Positions 10,160 to 20,502 of a stretch of 64,000 nucleotides of DNA are shown piece by piece (position 1 is the stretch's first letter; each line of letters starts with the position of its first letter). The translations under genes were made by a program, and so were the position numbers. The stretch comes from Choristoneura fumiferana (Eukaryota > Arthropoda > Insecta > Lepidoptera > Tortricidae): the NCBI RefSeq assembly GCF_025370935.1, contig NC_133473.1, positions 12,351,196 through 12,415,195 of the forward strand, read 5' to 3'. Below the pieces are notes generated by a model, which saw only the letters and a program-made list of their open reading frames with translations, searched no databases and was not told the DNA's origin.

Positions 10160-10365
10160 ACTACCTGGGCGACCGAGCTTTGCTCGGGCTAAAACTCGAC
10201 AATAAGCGTTTTCCCAGATAAGACCAAGCTATATCGATAGATTTGTCATCCCCGATAACCTCCACATACCAAATTTCATCGAAATCGTTGGAGCCGTTCC
10301 CGAGATCCCCGAAATATATACATATATATATATATACAAGAATTGCCCGTTTAAAGGTATTAGAT
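10160..10365 (+). mobile_element. LINE/SINE tail (GACCGAGCTTTGCTCGGG ... GAATTGCCCGTTTA)
   Basis: It opens with the hairpin CGAGCTTTGCTCG, contains CCAAATTTCATCGAAATCGT, and ends in an (AT)n tract followed by CAAGAATTGCCCGTTTAAAGG. This tail is widespread in lepidopteran genomes and is probably the 3' end of an RTE-like or SINE family. It separates the two halves of the RTE ORF2 remnant. Confidence 0.5.
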
Positions 10366-10389
10366 ATACCCATTGGGTTCCGTGGGATG

Positions 10390-10545
10390 GCCATCGTAAC
10401 AGAGGCAGACCGAAGAGAAGATGGCGGGAGAAATTGGACGCATATCAAATATTAGAGTGGCAGGAGCACTCGATAGGGACGAATGACGGAAACAAGGGGA
10501 GGCCTTTGCCCAGCAGTGGGACACTTTAACTGGCTAAGAAAAAAA
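10390..10545 (+). pseudogene. RTE-type LINE ORF2 C-terminus fragment
   Basis: RNRGRPKRRWREKLDAYQ is the C-terminal GRP-RRW block of RTE-type ORF2. A frameshifted continuation keeps the nucleotide signature GGCCTTTGCCCAGCAGTGGGAC, which corresponds to the family's terminal AFAQQWD. It is probably the 3' continuation of the fragment at 9156-9290. Confidence 0.7.
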
Positions 10546-10679
10546 TCTATATACGATAGCAAAAGTCAAAGTAGCTTACAAATCTCCGGTTAATTAGAAA
10601 ATTTTTTGGTTGTAGTAATTTACTTAATCAGTGATTTTAAGGCTGGTTTGACATCGGTTATACATAGTTATAGTCATCG

Positions 10680-10905
10680 TCATCATCTCGGCCTATATAC
10701 ATACATCCTACTGCAAGAACTTGGGCCGTAGTTCCCACGCAGGCCTAGTGCGGATTGCGAACTTCACACACACTATCAAATTTCTTCGTCAGCTTGTATT
10801 ATTATGAAGCTCATAGTAAATTTGGTAAAACTCACAGGTGCAAGCCGGGCTCGAACTCACGACCCTCTGCTTGAGAGGTAGTAGGTCAAACGACTAGGCC
10901 ACCAT
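10680..10905 (-). mobile_element. tRNA-derived SINE, near full length
   Basis: On the minus strand the head reads TGGTGGCCTAGTCGTTTGAC (A-box-like) and CGTGAGTTCGAGCCCGG (B-box). The body has GTGTGAAGTTCGCAATCCGC and GCGTGGGAACTACGGCCCAA, and the tail GGCCGAGATGATGACGATG. Other copies are at 14904-15045, 55330-55450, 57440-57640 and 58815-59098. The tRNA-like head is a SINE promoter, not a tRNA gene. Confidence 0.75.
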
Positions 10906-11610
10906 TACTTACAATATAGTAACTTGGTCCAGCACACACTTGGGTAACATTTTCGCTATGTGGCTAATTAAATATTTATTGGTGGCTTTTTTGAGTATTT
11001 TGCCGTCGGTTACGATCGACCGCAATAACATTAAGAAACAACCGTGCTAGTCTCTGATGCACGCACAGGCTACTAAACCACGAAGGCACTCCGCTGATGA
11101 GTTAGCTAATTAAATTTCCGCTATAGATGTACATCGGGGCTGCGTTAAATAGGCGTAGGCTCTCGTAGGTACTTTGGAAGAAGTTTAATCGAATTGCACC
11201 GTCCGCTCAAGTCCGCGGCGGTTTCAAGTTTGTTCTCGCTGACAAATTAGCCACTTAATCTCGCTATGCCCGAGGCGCGTGTACGTAAAGAACTCAGACT
11301 TTAATTCCTTTTGCGTCTCGTTTTGACGTTTTCTTTCTTGTTTACACTTTGCTGCAATTTTTTCAACACTGTCCATTCCTACTAGCTGTTGGAGTTGCCC
11401 GGAACAGCCTTGCGTTTTAATTTTGTTTGACTTTATTTAATTATATTGATACTAAAGCTATTTTTTTTTAATTAGCTGAACTTGGGTTTTTAGTGTTACT
11501 CTAACAAATTGCATTGAGGATTCTTGCTCTGAGAATTCTTTACATTACTTATACATTAGGTACGAATATACCAAATACAAGATTGATTTTTTAACTGTGT
11601 AGTTATTTAC

Positions 11611-11752
11611 TGTGTGGTTTTTTGGCGTCTTTTTGTATTTTTTATTTCAACTCCGTGAAACCTAACGAAAATAAAAACTGAAACATGGATGCACAAAAAA
11701 AAACAGAAAAGGAGACCAGCGCTGGGAATCGAACCCAGGTCCTCAGCAATAC
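11611..11752 (-). mobile_element. tRNA-headed SINE (GACCAGCGCTGG family), minus copy
   Basis: On the minus strand: CTGAGGACCTGGGTTCGATT (B-box), CCCAGCGCTGGTCTCC, TTTTTTTGTGCATCCATGTT, GAAACCTAACG-like body, and an AATAAAAAATACAAAAAGAC tail running into AAAAAACCA. The same family recurs at 46984-47215 and 51294-51493. Confidence 0.7.
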
Positions 11753-12750
11753 AAAGTTAATCAAATTAAGAATTTTCACCAAAATTATCTAATTAAGAAA
11801 ATCTTACTTTTTGTAAAACTGTAAAAAAATAATACTGTGACATTCCAAGGCCTAAAAACACAGTTAGTATCTTTATACATAAACCTTGTTATTCACAATC
11901 GTTTGATTCACAGAGTCTGTCTGACAAGGTTGTTTTTAAGCAGCTTACTGAATTACCACATAATTGTATTGTATTACCTTTAAGGAGTAAACAAGCAAGG
12001 ACATTACAAATATTTGTTTGAAATGTTTCAGTAGTTTAAATGCTTTGATCCGATATAACTAACTGCTTAGGAGAGTAAAGTTTCAAGTAAGATTTTGCCG
12101 TAGACCAACATTGAAACTTTAGTAAAACGAGACTTACAATGCCGACTTTTCAAAAAATAATTTAACAAGATAAATAAAAGTTAAGTCTTTCATTGATTTG
12201 ATCTTAACTATACTACCTTGAAAGAGATATAGATACTCGTTCAGAAAGACAATCTCACTCATTAATCTCAACACATAATTTTTCATCAGTCTACCTACTA
12301 CAAAAAATGTAATAAAGCCTAATAATGACTAAGAAATGTTGTTCAGTGTTCTACTCCCCGCATTCATTACATGTTTTGTGTTCATCTAAGGACTGTTGGT
12401 AATATCTTGTGACAGCACAAGGGCAGTAGGTACACAACTTTACTCATGGACATTTATATTTAGCTAGTTAATTATGAAGGATCTTCTTAAGAATATGCCT
12501 GGAGGTCGATCTAATTACGTTAGGACTTTTTCAAATACTCTGAAATTGTAATATGAATATGAGTACGTTATTATTATATTATTAATTAAGTACTAGTGCT
12601 TAATAATATTGAAAAGTGAATGCTGAATTTTAAGTATATGGACAGTAAGATGACAAATCAATTAACTATGCAGAAATGTTTCACCTCAAAATTATAATTA
12701 CAAAAATTATTTGCTTGATCAACGCAGGCTAAGATTTGACTTTTGTTTTA

Positions 12751-12983
12751 GGCTCCGTTTCCACCAGAAATATGCGATAATTCGTTGCGAGGAATGTGTT
12801 GTCAATAGAAACGCTTGATTTACCTATTCTCGCATACCGAGCTGTTTCAATTCCTATAAATAAATAAATAAATTCCACTAGAGCTACGCTGAGTGAGGAT
12901 AGGGAAATGAAGTGTTTCTATTTGGTTTATGACAAACATATTCATCGCAACGCATCCTCGCACGTCTCTGGTGAAACGCAGCC
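12751..12983. mobile_element. PIF/Harbinger-type MITE with TTA target duplication
   Basis: The ends are GGCTCCGTTTCCACCAGA and TCTGGTGAAACGCAGCC, imperfect inverted repeats, with TTA directly flanking both sides (12748-12750 and 12984-12986). A 3-bp TTA/TAA duplication and a GG start are hallmarks of PIF/Harbinger (Tourist) elements. A (AAAT)n stretch near 12860 interrupts the middle. Confidence 0.6.
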
Positions 12984-13742
12984 TTACACGTGCGTAGCGT
13001 TCGCGATTTTTATTCCTACCACTCACGGGACATAATAACACACCAGTTAAATATTGTTTCCATCTCTCCTGTTCGGAAAGTTTAATTTTCATGGGTAGAT
13101 AGCCGGGCTGGAAAATTGCGTTTTCATCTCTAGGGTGGTTTTTTTTTTTTTTAATTTTTCGATTAGCCACGGAGTCGAAGATAATGAGGGCTATCGTTTT
13201 TTGTCTCACTAGATGGCGCACTGTTGCGTGAGGTTTTTAAGTATGGCTTTCAAAGTCTGTTATTACGGGCGTGAAAACAAAGTTTAGATTAAAATTATAT
13301 TTACCTAATACACCTTAAAACGGTACCATAAAAATATCGAGCATGCCACAGTGTTGCATAGTCCCCGTTTTGTTCGGAAAAAAGGGAGGACAAAGGTTTC
13401 CGAAAGACTAAACTGTCTCAAAACACAGACAGAACGCATATTTGCCATAATTAATTTCAGATATTGCAAAATATTCACAAAATTATTCTAATTATAAATA
13501 AACCCGCGTAGCTCACCCAAAAACTATGAGATTTGACATTTCGGAGACCTTACGCTACACTAGCGCCTCTAGTGGCGAATTCATACGCGATAGCCCTCAT
13601 TGAGTTACGTCAATGACACTTTTTTTTCACGTTGCGGCATGGCCATCTAGATGCACGTCGTGACCAATGCGCTTAACACTGGAGGTTGAACATGTCCATT
13701 TGAAACAAGAAATTTGATTTTTATTACATCACGAACAAATTC

Positions 13743-14005
13743 CATACATACATACATACATAAAATCACGCCTCTTTCCCAACGGGGTAGGCAGAGACTA
13801 CATCCTTCCACTTGCTACGCTTCTGGCATACAACTCTCGCTTCCTCTACATTCATCAATCTTTTCATGCATGCACGTCGGTTTAGAGTACTCCTGACCCG
13901 ACCTTTCTTCAGAACGTCCCCGATTTGATCGTGGTACGTTCGTCTAGGCCTTCCTCTCCCAACGTTCCCATTCACGCTCGTCTTATAGATCTGAACAAAT
14001 TCCAT
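13743..14005 (-). pseudogene. LINE ORF C-terminal fragment with (TATG)n tail
   Basis: The minus-strand frame ending at the ...VVSAYPVGKEA terminus contains VGRGRPRRTYHDQIGDVLKK, STLNRRACMKRLM and SKWKDVV. This is a C-terminal block I recognise from lepidopteran LINE polyproteins. It runs into (CATA)n at 13743-13761, which on the coding strand is the (TATG)n tail expected at a LINE 3' end. Only about 79 codons remain, so it is 5'-truncated. A small inverted repeat around AAAGAGATGGAA (13999-14073) flanks its upstream edge. Confidence 0.65.
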
Positions 14006-14903
14006 CTCTTTCTTTAGTTAGGTTAAGAAAGAGATGGAAGTCATTCGTGAAATGTGAAAGAAAGAGATGGAATATATAAATAAGTAATAAAGGTCAAACT
14101 TCTTCGTTCGGCGTTCAACCTCCAGCTTTGTATATAAACTCAGGTCGAAAAGGTATCGGAGGTTAGATATAAGTAAATTCAATTTATTATTATTCTCATT
14201 TTTTTGTAGTATTTTACTTTCCTCACAGTCGAAATGAAAAGTAGTATCTAACTCGGGTGAAATTCCATTTCCCCTCGAGCTATTGGCGCTCTCACTTCGT
14301 CCGAGCGCCAGAAATATCTCGGGTGAAATGTGTCACTTTCCACCCTTGGTTATCAATCTACTATTTAATTCGATGTTTCGGCCCCATTGCAGCAGCCGCG
14401 GTTACGAATAGACAGAAGTGTATGGCTCTTATTCGAGGCTGGAAAGTTACTGATTGCCGCGAGTGCTTAATTGAAACACGAGAAAGTGAAGGGTTCTAGG
14501 ATTGACTCATGTGCGAATTGAGTGGTTTATAAGAAGAAACCTGAGCGTAGCTGAGGGGTGCAAGGCACAAGACGCTAACAACTTTACTGCTGAGCAAAAC
14601 ACATAATTTTTCACATAGTTACAGCGAGAAAAATATATTTTTTTTCGACTTCATTTTGAATTGGCACCACACCGTATTTATTTATTATGGTTTTTTGACA
14701 ATTAAGAGTGTATTTTCGTTGCCTAGTACCAATCAAGCTACCCATAGTACAATTTTGTTTAGTTCGGTATTATCAGTCGTCCCATGTATTTTTATAGAAT
14801 AGAATTAAATAAGCCTTTATTAACACACTTAGAGTAAAAGATACGATAATATTAGTAAACGGAAGATATTTTCCACATTAAACTTATAAAAGGACTTGCT
14901 TAT

Positions 14904-15045
14904 TCAATGGTGCGTGTGAAGCTCCCAATACGCACTGGGCCCGCGTGGGAACTATAGCCCAAGCTCTCTTGTTCTGAGAGGAGGCCTGTGCCCAGCAGTG
15001 GGACGTATATAGGCTGGGATAATGATGATGATGAAACTTATAACA
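14904..15045 (+). mobile_element. 5'-truncated SINE (same family as 10680)
   Basis: GTGTGAAGCTCCCAATACGC, GCCCGCGTGGGAACTATAGC and GAGGCCTGTGCCCAGCAGTG match the body and tail of the 10680 family. It ends GGCTGGGATAATGATGATGA. The tRNA head is missing. Confidence 0.7.
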
Positions 15046-15670
15046 GTAACATAACTAAGTGCTAGCTAACTAAGTGTGATAAATGGAGTGGGCTCAGCGT
15101 ATGCTGTGGACGCACACAAAACTGCGCATGCACACAGCGCTGATTTACAGCCCAACCCTTTACACTTTCTGCCTATTATACTCGTAACTGTGGGTGGGTT
15201 CTGTAAAAAAAAAGTTGCAATTCAATTTTTCCTGCGTACAAGGGTGGGGAAGGGCCAGAAAGTTCTGCACAGTGTTTTCGTCAGTAAACACGTCTCCTTC
15301 CAATTCTTAAAAGTTAAAAAATGCAATGTTCTGATTTAAAACACATCAGCATGCTGAGCACCGTACAAAAAAGGTTAAAAACAATAAGATATGCGTTCCA
15401 AATGTAAGTTCAAGCAATTTAAACGTTTAACGTCATATCAAAGCGTTTTCTCAGTGCACAGTAGCGGCAACCGAACCGCGTGTCTCGTGTCACAGCGTTA
15501 CTTAGTGAACCAGTGGGTTATGTACTCAGTGGCGTTTCAGGACCATGACGAAAGAAGAAAGCTGCTAAATTTGATTTAGAGGAGAGCCCGACGCGAAATG
15601 GCGCTTTGATGTGGCGTGCCCCCCGCCCCCGTGCGGCCTCAGTAATGGTGCGCACTTTAACAGAAACTCT

Positions 15671-15692
15671 ACCGTAATTTAATTTTTATGAT
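15671..15692. promoter_or_regulatory. Duplicated AT-rich motif, copy 1 (possible enhancer element)
   Basis: The 22-bp block starting ACCGTAATTTAATTTTTATG is repeated without a mismatch at 16871-16892, exactly 1200 bp away. Partial similarity continues downstream (CATTGTAAG vs TATTGTTAG, then CGGAG vs CGGAAG). It contains TAATTT and TTTATGA, compatible with homeodomain or Abd-B-like sites. No inverted repeats, poly(A) or target duplications mark it as a transposon. Regulatory function is inference. Confidence 0.3.
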
Positions 15693-16469
15693 AGCGCATT
15701 GTAAGTGTCCCGGAGAGAGTTTTATTTTGATTTGTCCTTCCACTTAGGAAAGGCACTTCAATGTCCTTTAAATAAACCATAAAACCTTTCCTAATAATTT
15801 TCATAGACTATTTTAAATATAATATTGCAGAGATTATGATTTATTATTTCCATATCAGCGGCGTTTATTTGAGAGTTGATTCGATCAAGATGTTGGGGAA
15901 CGTTTTGAAGTATGGAAATGAACTAGGCAAATCTCGATTCGAACAAGAAAATAGCTTCAAAAGGTCTTGAAAGTTTAATGGAATCGAACAAGGCCGGGCC
16001 GAAGTCGTCGGAAGTTTGCGCGGGTGACAAATTGGGCACTTGACCCGCGGAGCGAGCCTCCAAGTGCTTGTTTCTGGAGGACCGTAATAAGTTTAACTTA
16101 AAGTAAACTATGTTCCATTCCCTTTAATTTGCCCTCCTGTCCTGGGCCGCTGTTAGAGAACTCTTTGCAGTTGCAAATTAACATTTCGTTTTCTCCTGTA
16201 ATTTGATATACCTCTTTAAAATAATAATGAGCGTTTCTTAAAGATAAACAGAATTTGATTTCGAAAAAAACTCTAAGTATTTTACTTTGAAGCAGACGTG
16301 AAATAAAAGTTGCCTGACAATGTTCGATGAATTACGTTATTGATATTGCAATAAATCGGACGTTGGTCATACATACCTAGAATTAGGTTGAGTATTGTGA
16401 ATTACCATGCTATTTTGGTATTACAGACATAATTCATAATAACGCTATATTTACACTCATTCATTCATA

Positions 16470-16690
16470 GTCGTACCACTAATATAAAAGCGAAAGTTTG
16501 TGTGTGGGTGTGCGTGTGTTAAAGTCTGCAATATTACCTACATGATATCCTATAAGGAGGTATACATCTTTCACTAGAATGGTACCGCTCGGTTTTTTCT
16601 CAGAACTTGCCCAGATACACTGGCGTATGTCTTGACCGACTTTATAATTAAATCGATCGATGTTGAATTGTATCAAATGCATGAATCTTC
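16470..16690 (+). mobile_element. Diverged Lep1-like Helitron 5' fragment
   Basis: CACTAATATAAAAGCGAAAGTTTGTGTGTG matches the CTAATATTATAAATGCGAAAGT start of Lep1-type elements with small changes. The 3' CTAG end is not recognisable, so the element is truncated. Confidence 0.45.
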
Positions 16691-16870
16691 TCATGTAATC
16701 AAAATAATAATGTTATCGAGTATATAATTACGCTTTATACAAGCAATTACGCCGCTAACCGACACGGCGGGCTGCTTCTGTTTACCGTACTTGTGGATGC
16801 AATATTATTTTGCAAGACTCGGCGCCCGACTCTTCTCCTTGCTTGAAAATTGAAACCTCCCCGGAGATTC

Positions 16871-16892
16871 ACCGTAATTTAATTTTTATGAT
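16871..16892. promoter_or_regulatory. Duplicated AT-rich motif, copy 2
   Basis: Identical over 22 bp to the block at 15671-15692 and in the same orientation. It lies in complex sequence that shows no recognisable transposon features. Confidence 0.3.
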
Positions 16893-17115
16893 GCCGTATT
16901 GTTAGAGCTTCCGGAAGCGTTGTTTGCAATTAAAACTCAAACGGAATCATCTTGCTGTATTATTAGAATATTCTTGTTTACAGCAAAGACAGGTAGAGCT
17001 TGACGCGAAATGCTGGCTTATTATTGCACATTATACCTATTTGTAATAGATATTGCAAAGCCATAATTATGCCTAATGCCATATGTCTGATAGCCAGATG
17101 GCTAATCTAGGTACG

Positions 17116-17275
17116 TACAGTCAAGGAAACTGAAACACGTACGCAACGCAGGGTGGAACCTTTGTGAAATTAATATCACATTGAAATCCCATACATTTGC
17201 CAAAAGAATCATAGCTAAAATTACTATGAAAATGTTCCACCCTGGTACAAACGTGATTCAGTTTGTTCCACTGTG
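17116..17275. mobile_element. Short inverted-repeat element (TACAGTC termini)
   Basis: TACAGTCAAGGAAACTGAAA and CAGGGTGGAAC on the left are mirrored by GTTCCACCCTGG and TGATTCAGTTTGTTCCACTG on the right. The TACAGT ends are compatible with a Tc1/mariner-type MITE (TA duplication), like the element at 41314. Confidence 0.55.
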
Positions 17276-18167
17276 CATCAAAAGTAAAGATATATGAATC
17301 TGTAAATGAATGCATTTAAAAAAATTTTAGGTGTCTAGATATGTTTGACCCTTACTTATTGAAAGTGTATTTTATAGAAAAATCATGGGAATCCAAAGCT
17401 GTAGGGTACTTACTTTCTCATATTAAATGATACTTACTTATACTCTTCCTCTGTTCTCATAGAATTATAAAATTTGTCAAAAACTAAGACAACAACTTAA
17501 AAATGTCTGGAAATTACTGCTTCGTGAAAAAAATACTGTGATTTCCATAGAAATACTTTGAAATAGTTAAGTACACTTTTTTTCTTGCTGTTATAATATA
17601 TTTGTACGGAGCCCTCAGTGCGCCCGTGCGACTCTCTCTTGGCTGGCTTTTTCTTCTTCATGTTTCTTGTTTGGTACATGTTAGGTAACAAGCCCTGTGC
17701 ACTGCAGTCATGTAAACTTTTAACCGCCCATCAAAGTTTGCTCGGTCGCGATTAAATCCGACATTGTCATGTTTTGAGTGGAGCCACTCGATTCCGCGCG
17801 ATACTCGTCCCGGAAACCTCTCGAGTGCTCGTAAAACACTCATACGAGTTAGTTGACTATTCGAGATCCGTCTTATTTCTTCACGTTATATGCATTTTGC
17901 GGATACTTTCGTCGAATGCTTGTTGAGGGAGTTTGCGTTTTTTAATTTTTATTCACTGGTAAACATGACTCAATTCACGTTAGTAATTTTTTTGTACCGC
18001 ACGCAGCTTGAGTCTCGTACGATTATTTAAATCTTATATTCGATAAAGTACATCACGTTATTTTATTTTTCTTCGTATTTAACAAGAACTACTACCTATT
18101 TCTTTTCAGATTGGTTTATAAAATATGACGAAAGTTTTGAGGTTACAAACAAAAATCATCATCATCG

Positions 18168-18515
18168 TCATGGTGGCCTTTTGGTTATCCAACCTTGGAT
18201 GTAGGCCTCTTCCCTCTTCTTCAACTCTTGGCGATCTTGTGCCCATCTTATCCAGTCTCGACCTCCGTGCCGTCGAATGTCGTCCATCCAGCGCTGCGGT
18301 GATCTGCCGCGCCCCCGAGTATCCGCTCTAGGCACAGCTCTGGGTCTCCATTTAAGGACTCGTCTTGTCCAGCGACTCTCGTTCATTCTCGCAATGTGTC
18401 CTGCCCATGTCCACTTTTTCTTTGCTATGACAGCCATAAAGTCTTACACTTTGTTCTTATTTCGAATCCATTCGTTACGATTCCGATCACGAAGGGCGAT
18501 CCCGAGCAAAACTAA
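18168..18515 (-). pseudogene. RTE-type LINE ORF2 C-terminal fragment
   Basis: The minus-strand frame runs LGIALRDRNRNEWIRNKNKV, then an in-frame stop, then KKKWTWAGHIARMNESRWTR, GRGRSPQRWMDDIRRHGG, and WAQDRQELKKREEAYIQGW. These blocks occur in this order at the C-terminus of RTE-type reverse transcriptases. The internal stop and 5' truncation show it is dead. It is a different subfamily from the plus-strand RTE pieces at 9156 and 10390. Confidence 0.8.
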
Positions 18516-19334
18516 CAAAAAATATGTACATCAAATTAAGAACCCCGTCCTATTTTAAAATATAATTAAAAAGCAAAAGGTACCTGGTAACTATTGTAAA
18601 ACAGACTATTAACAAAATTAATTACTACCTACTTACCTCATCTTGAAATTAGGACCCACTGTTGTAGGTAGGTTGATAGGTTGTAATAAAATTGATGCTT
18701 TCCTTCGTACAGCTATAATTTTCGTAATTAGGTTCCCAGGCACCGTATTTATTGGTAAAATTGTGGCATCGTATCAAGTAGGTCAAGTAAATGAGCGAGT
18801 GCACGATACGTCACAGTAACACGGAGCACTTTAAAGTTTTTCCGCGTAGCAGAGAGGACGGATCCATCCGCGGAGAGGAATAAATGATTGATGGCGGCCC
18901 CTCCAAGTATAAACTCGATTATCCGTCGAGACGCGAACAACTTACAAGTTTTATGTAACGATGGATCAGGATTATTTGAAACTTCTTAGGAAAAAAATCG
19001 ACTCATGACAATCATGTTTGAGTTGAATATCAATGACAGCGGACTTTTTTGGAAAGTAAGTCGCTGGCTTATTATCTGTACTTACCGATATTTTACGTAT
19101 GATAAAAGGGACGCTGACTGATTATAATATATGCTTGATTTATTGAAAAGATATAAGAGCGTTTTATAGTTTGGAACCACAAGACGAGAGTGGATAATGA
19201 ATTTTAAATATGGGCTTGTAAGTTGAGTTTTTGAAAAAAGATAACTATGTGAAACTATTTTTAAATCTACCAGAATAACTAGACTTATCTGCGAAGCTAG
19301 TGATGCGTTTTATATGGGTAGGCACGTATCAAAA

Positions 19335-20502
19335 TATACAGGATGTAATTGTTAAGGGTAACCAGGTGATTATTCCGTAAATATAACAGATATCAGAAAA
19401 GTTTCAACTGATATTGAAAGTACGTTACCCAATAAGTAAAATCACATCAATTACTTAAAAACAAACCAGAAAAATCCTAAATATTACTGAACTACAAACC
19501 CTCCCATACATTTAGTACGCTGTTAGTTCAAAGGCTTTAGTTTAAAAGGCCAAGTCATTTCACCATTATCATATGATTCATGAATTATTTTATTTTATCC
19601 ACTTAGGTATCCATATCAATCAGTTTTCATTTTTACATTTTAAGAAAAGTTAATTTAGAAACATTGAAGTGGGCCCGTCAATGTATCGCACAACAAGGGT
19701 GTCACTTCAAGCAACTGCTGAAAACAAAAAATGTACTTCCTTAAAAAATAAATATTAGAATTTATTATTTCATAAAAAATAGTTTTATTTTTTTATTTCA
19801 GTTTATTTGTGTAAATAATGAATCTTAAATAGTTTTATCTCTTATGGTAGGCAAACAGCCTCGAGGAACTTTTGTAGGTAGGAACTAAATTGATGTTTTT
19901 TTTTAAATTAAAATTTAATCTGTTTATTTCACTAAGTTACAAAATAATCTTCCACTTAGATCTAATCCTAGTTTTAAAGATTTTAACGAATCTAATTATC
20001 GTTCTGACATCTAACTCAATAAGAAAATGACATTAATCGTAGGATACACCTACTAATTAGAAAGGCTGTTTATCAGCATTTTTATAAGTGTTTATCAATT
20101 AGTTAAACCACTAACTACATTTACTGTAAATTGCAAGTGCACGAGGAAAAAAAAAAGGAATTGCGTGAAAAAAACAATGCACATTTTAACAAGTAATTTT
20201 AGTCGGAAAGGCTGTTTATCAGATTTTTTTATAAATATTTACCAATTGTTTACCAGTGTTATTTTGTATTGAATCATATGGAAGTCTATTCAAAGCTCGT
20301 GGCAGAGCGTGCGTCCACACTCTCCTACCGTAGTCATGGCTAGCTGAAGGTATTATGAATGTTAGGAGCGTTTTTACTAAAAAGTTACTTATGTGCTTTT
20401 ACTCATTGGGTAATGTACTTTCGATATCAGTTTAAAGTTTCTGATATCTGTTATATTTACGGAATAGTCGCCTGGATACACTTAATGATTAAACCCTGTA
20501 TA
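19335..20502. mobile_element. 1.17-kb inverted-repeat DNA element (TATACAGG termini)
   Basis: The left arm runs from TATACAGGATGTAATTGTTA through TTCCGTAAATATAACAGATA to ACGTTACCCAATAAGTAAAA. The right arm is its inverted complement, from TTTTACTCATTGGGTAATGT through ATCTGTTATATTTACGGAAT to TTAAACCCTGTATA. Arms are about 130 bp with high but imperfect identity. The interior lacks a recognisable transposase; two direct repeats of AAAGGCTGTTTATCAG (about 20061 and 20208) lie inside. The superfamily was not assigned. Confidence 0.6.

Noticed and set aside
13714..13896. A plus-strand 60-codon frame over 13.7-13.9 kb
   Set aside because: It is antisense to the recognised LINE C-terminal fragment.
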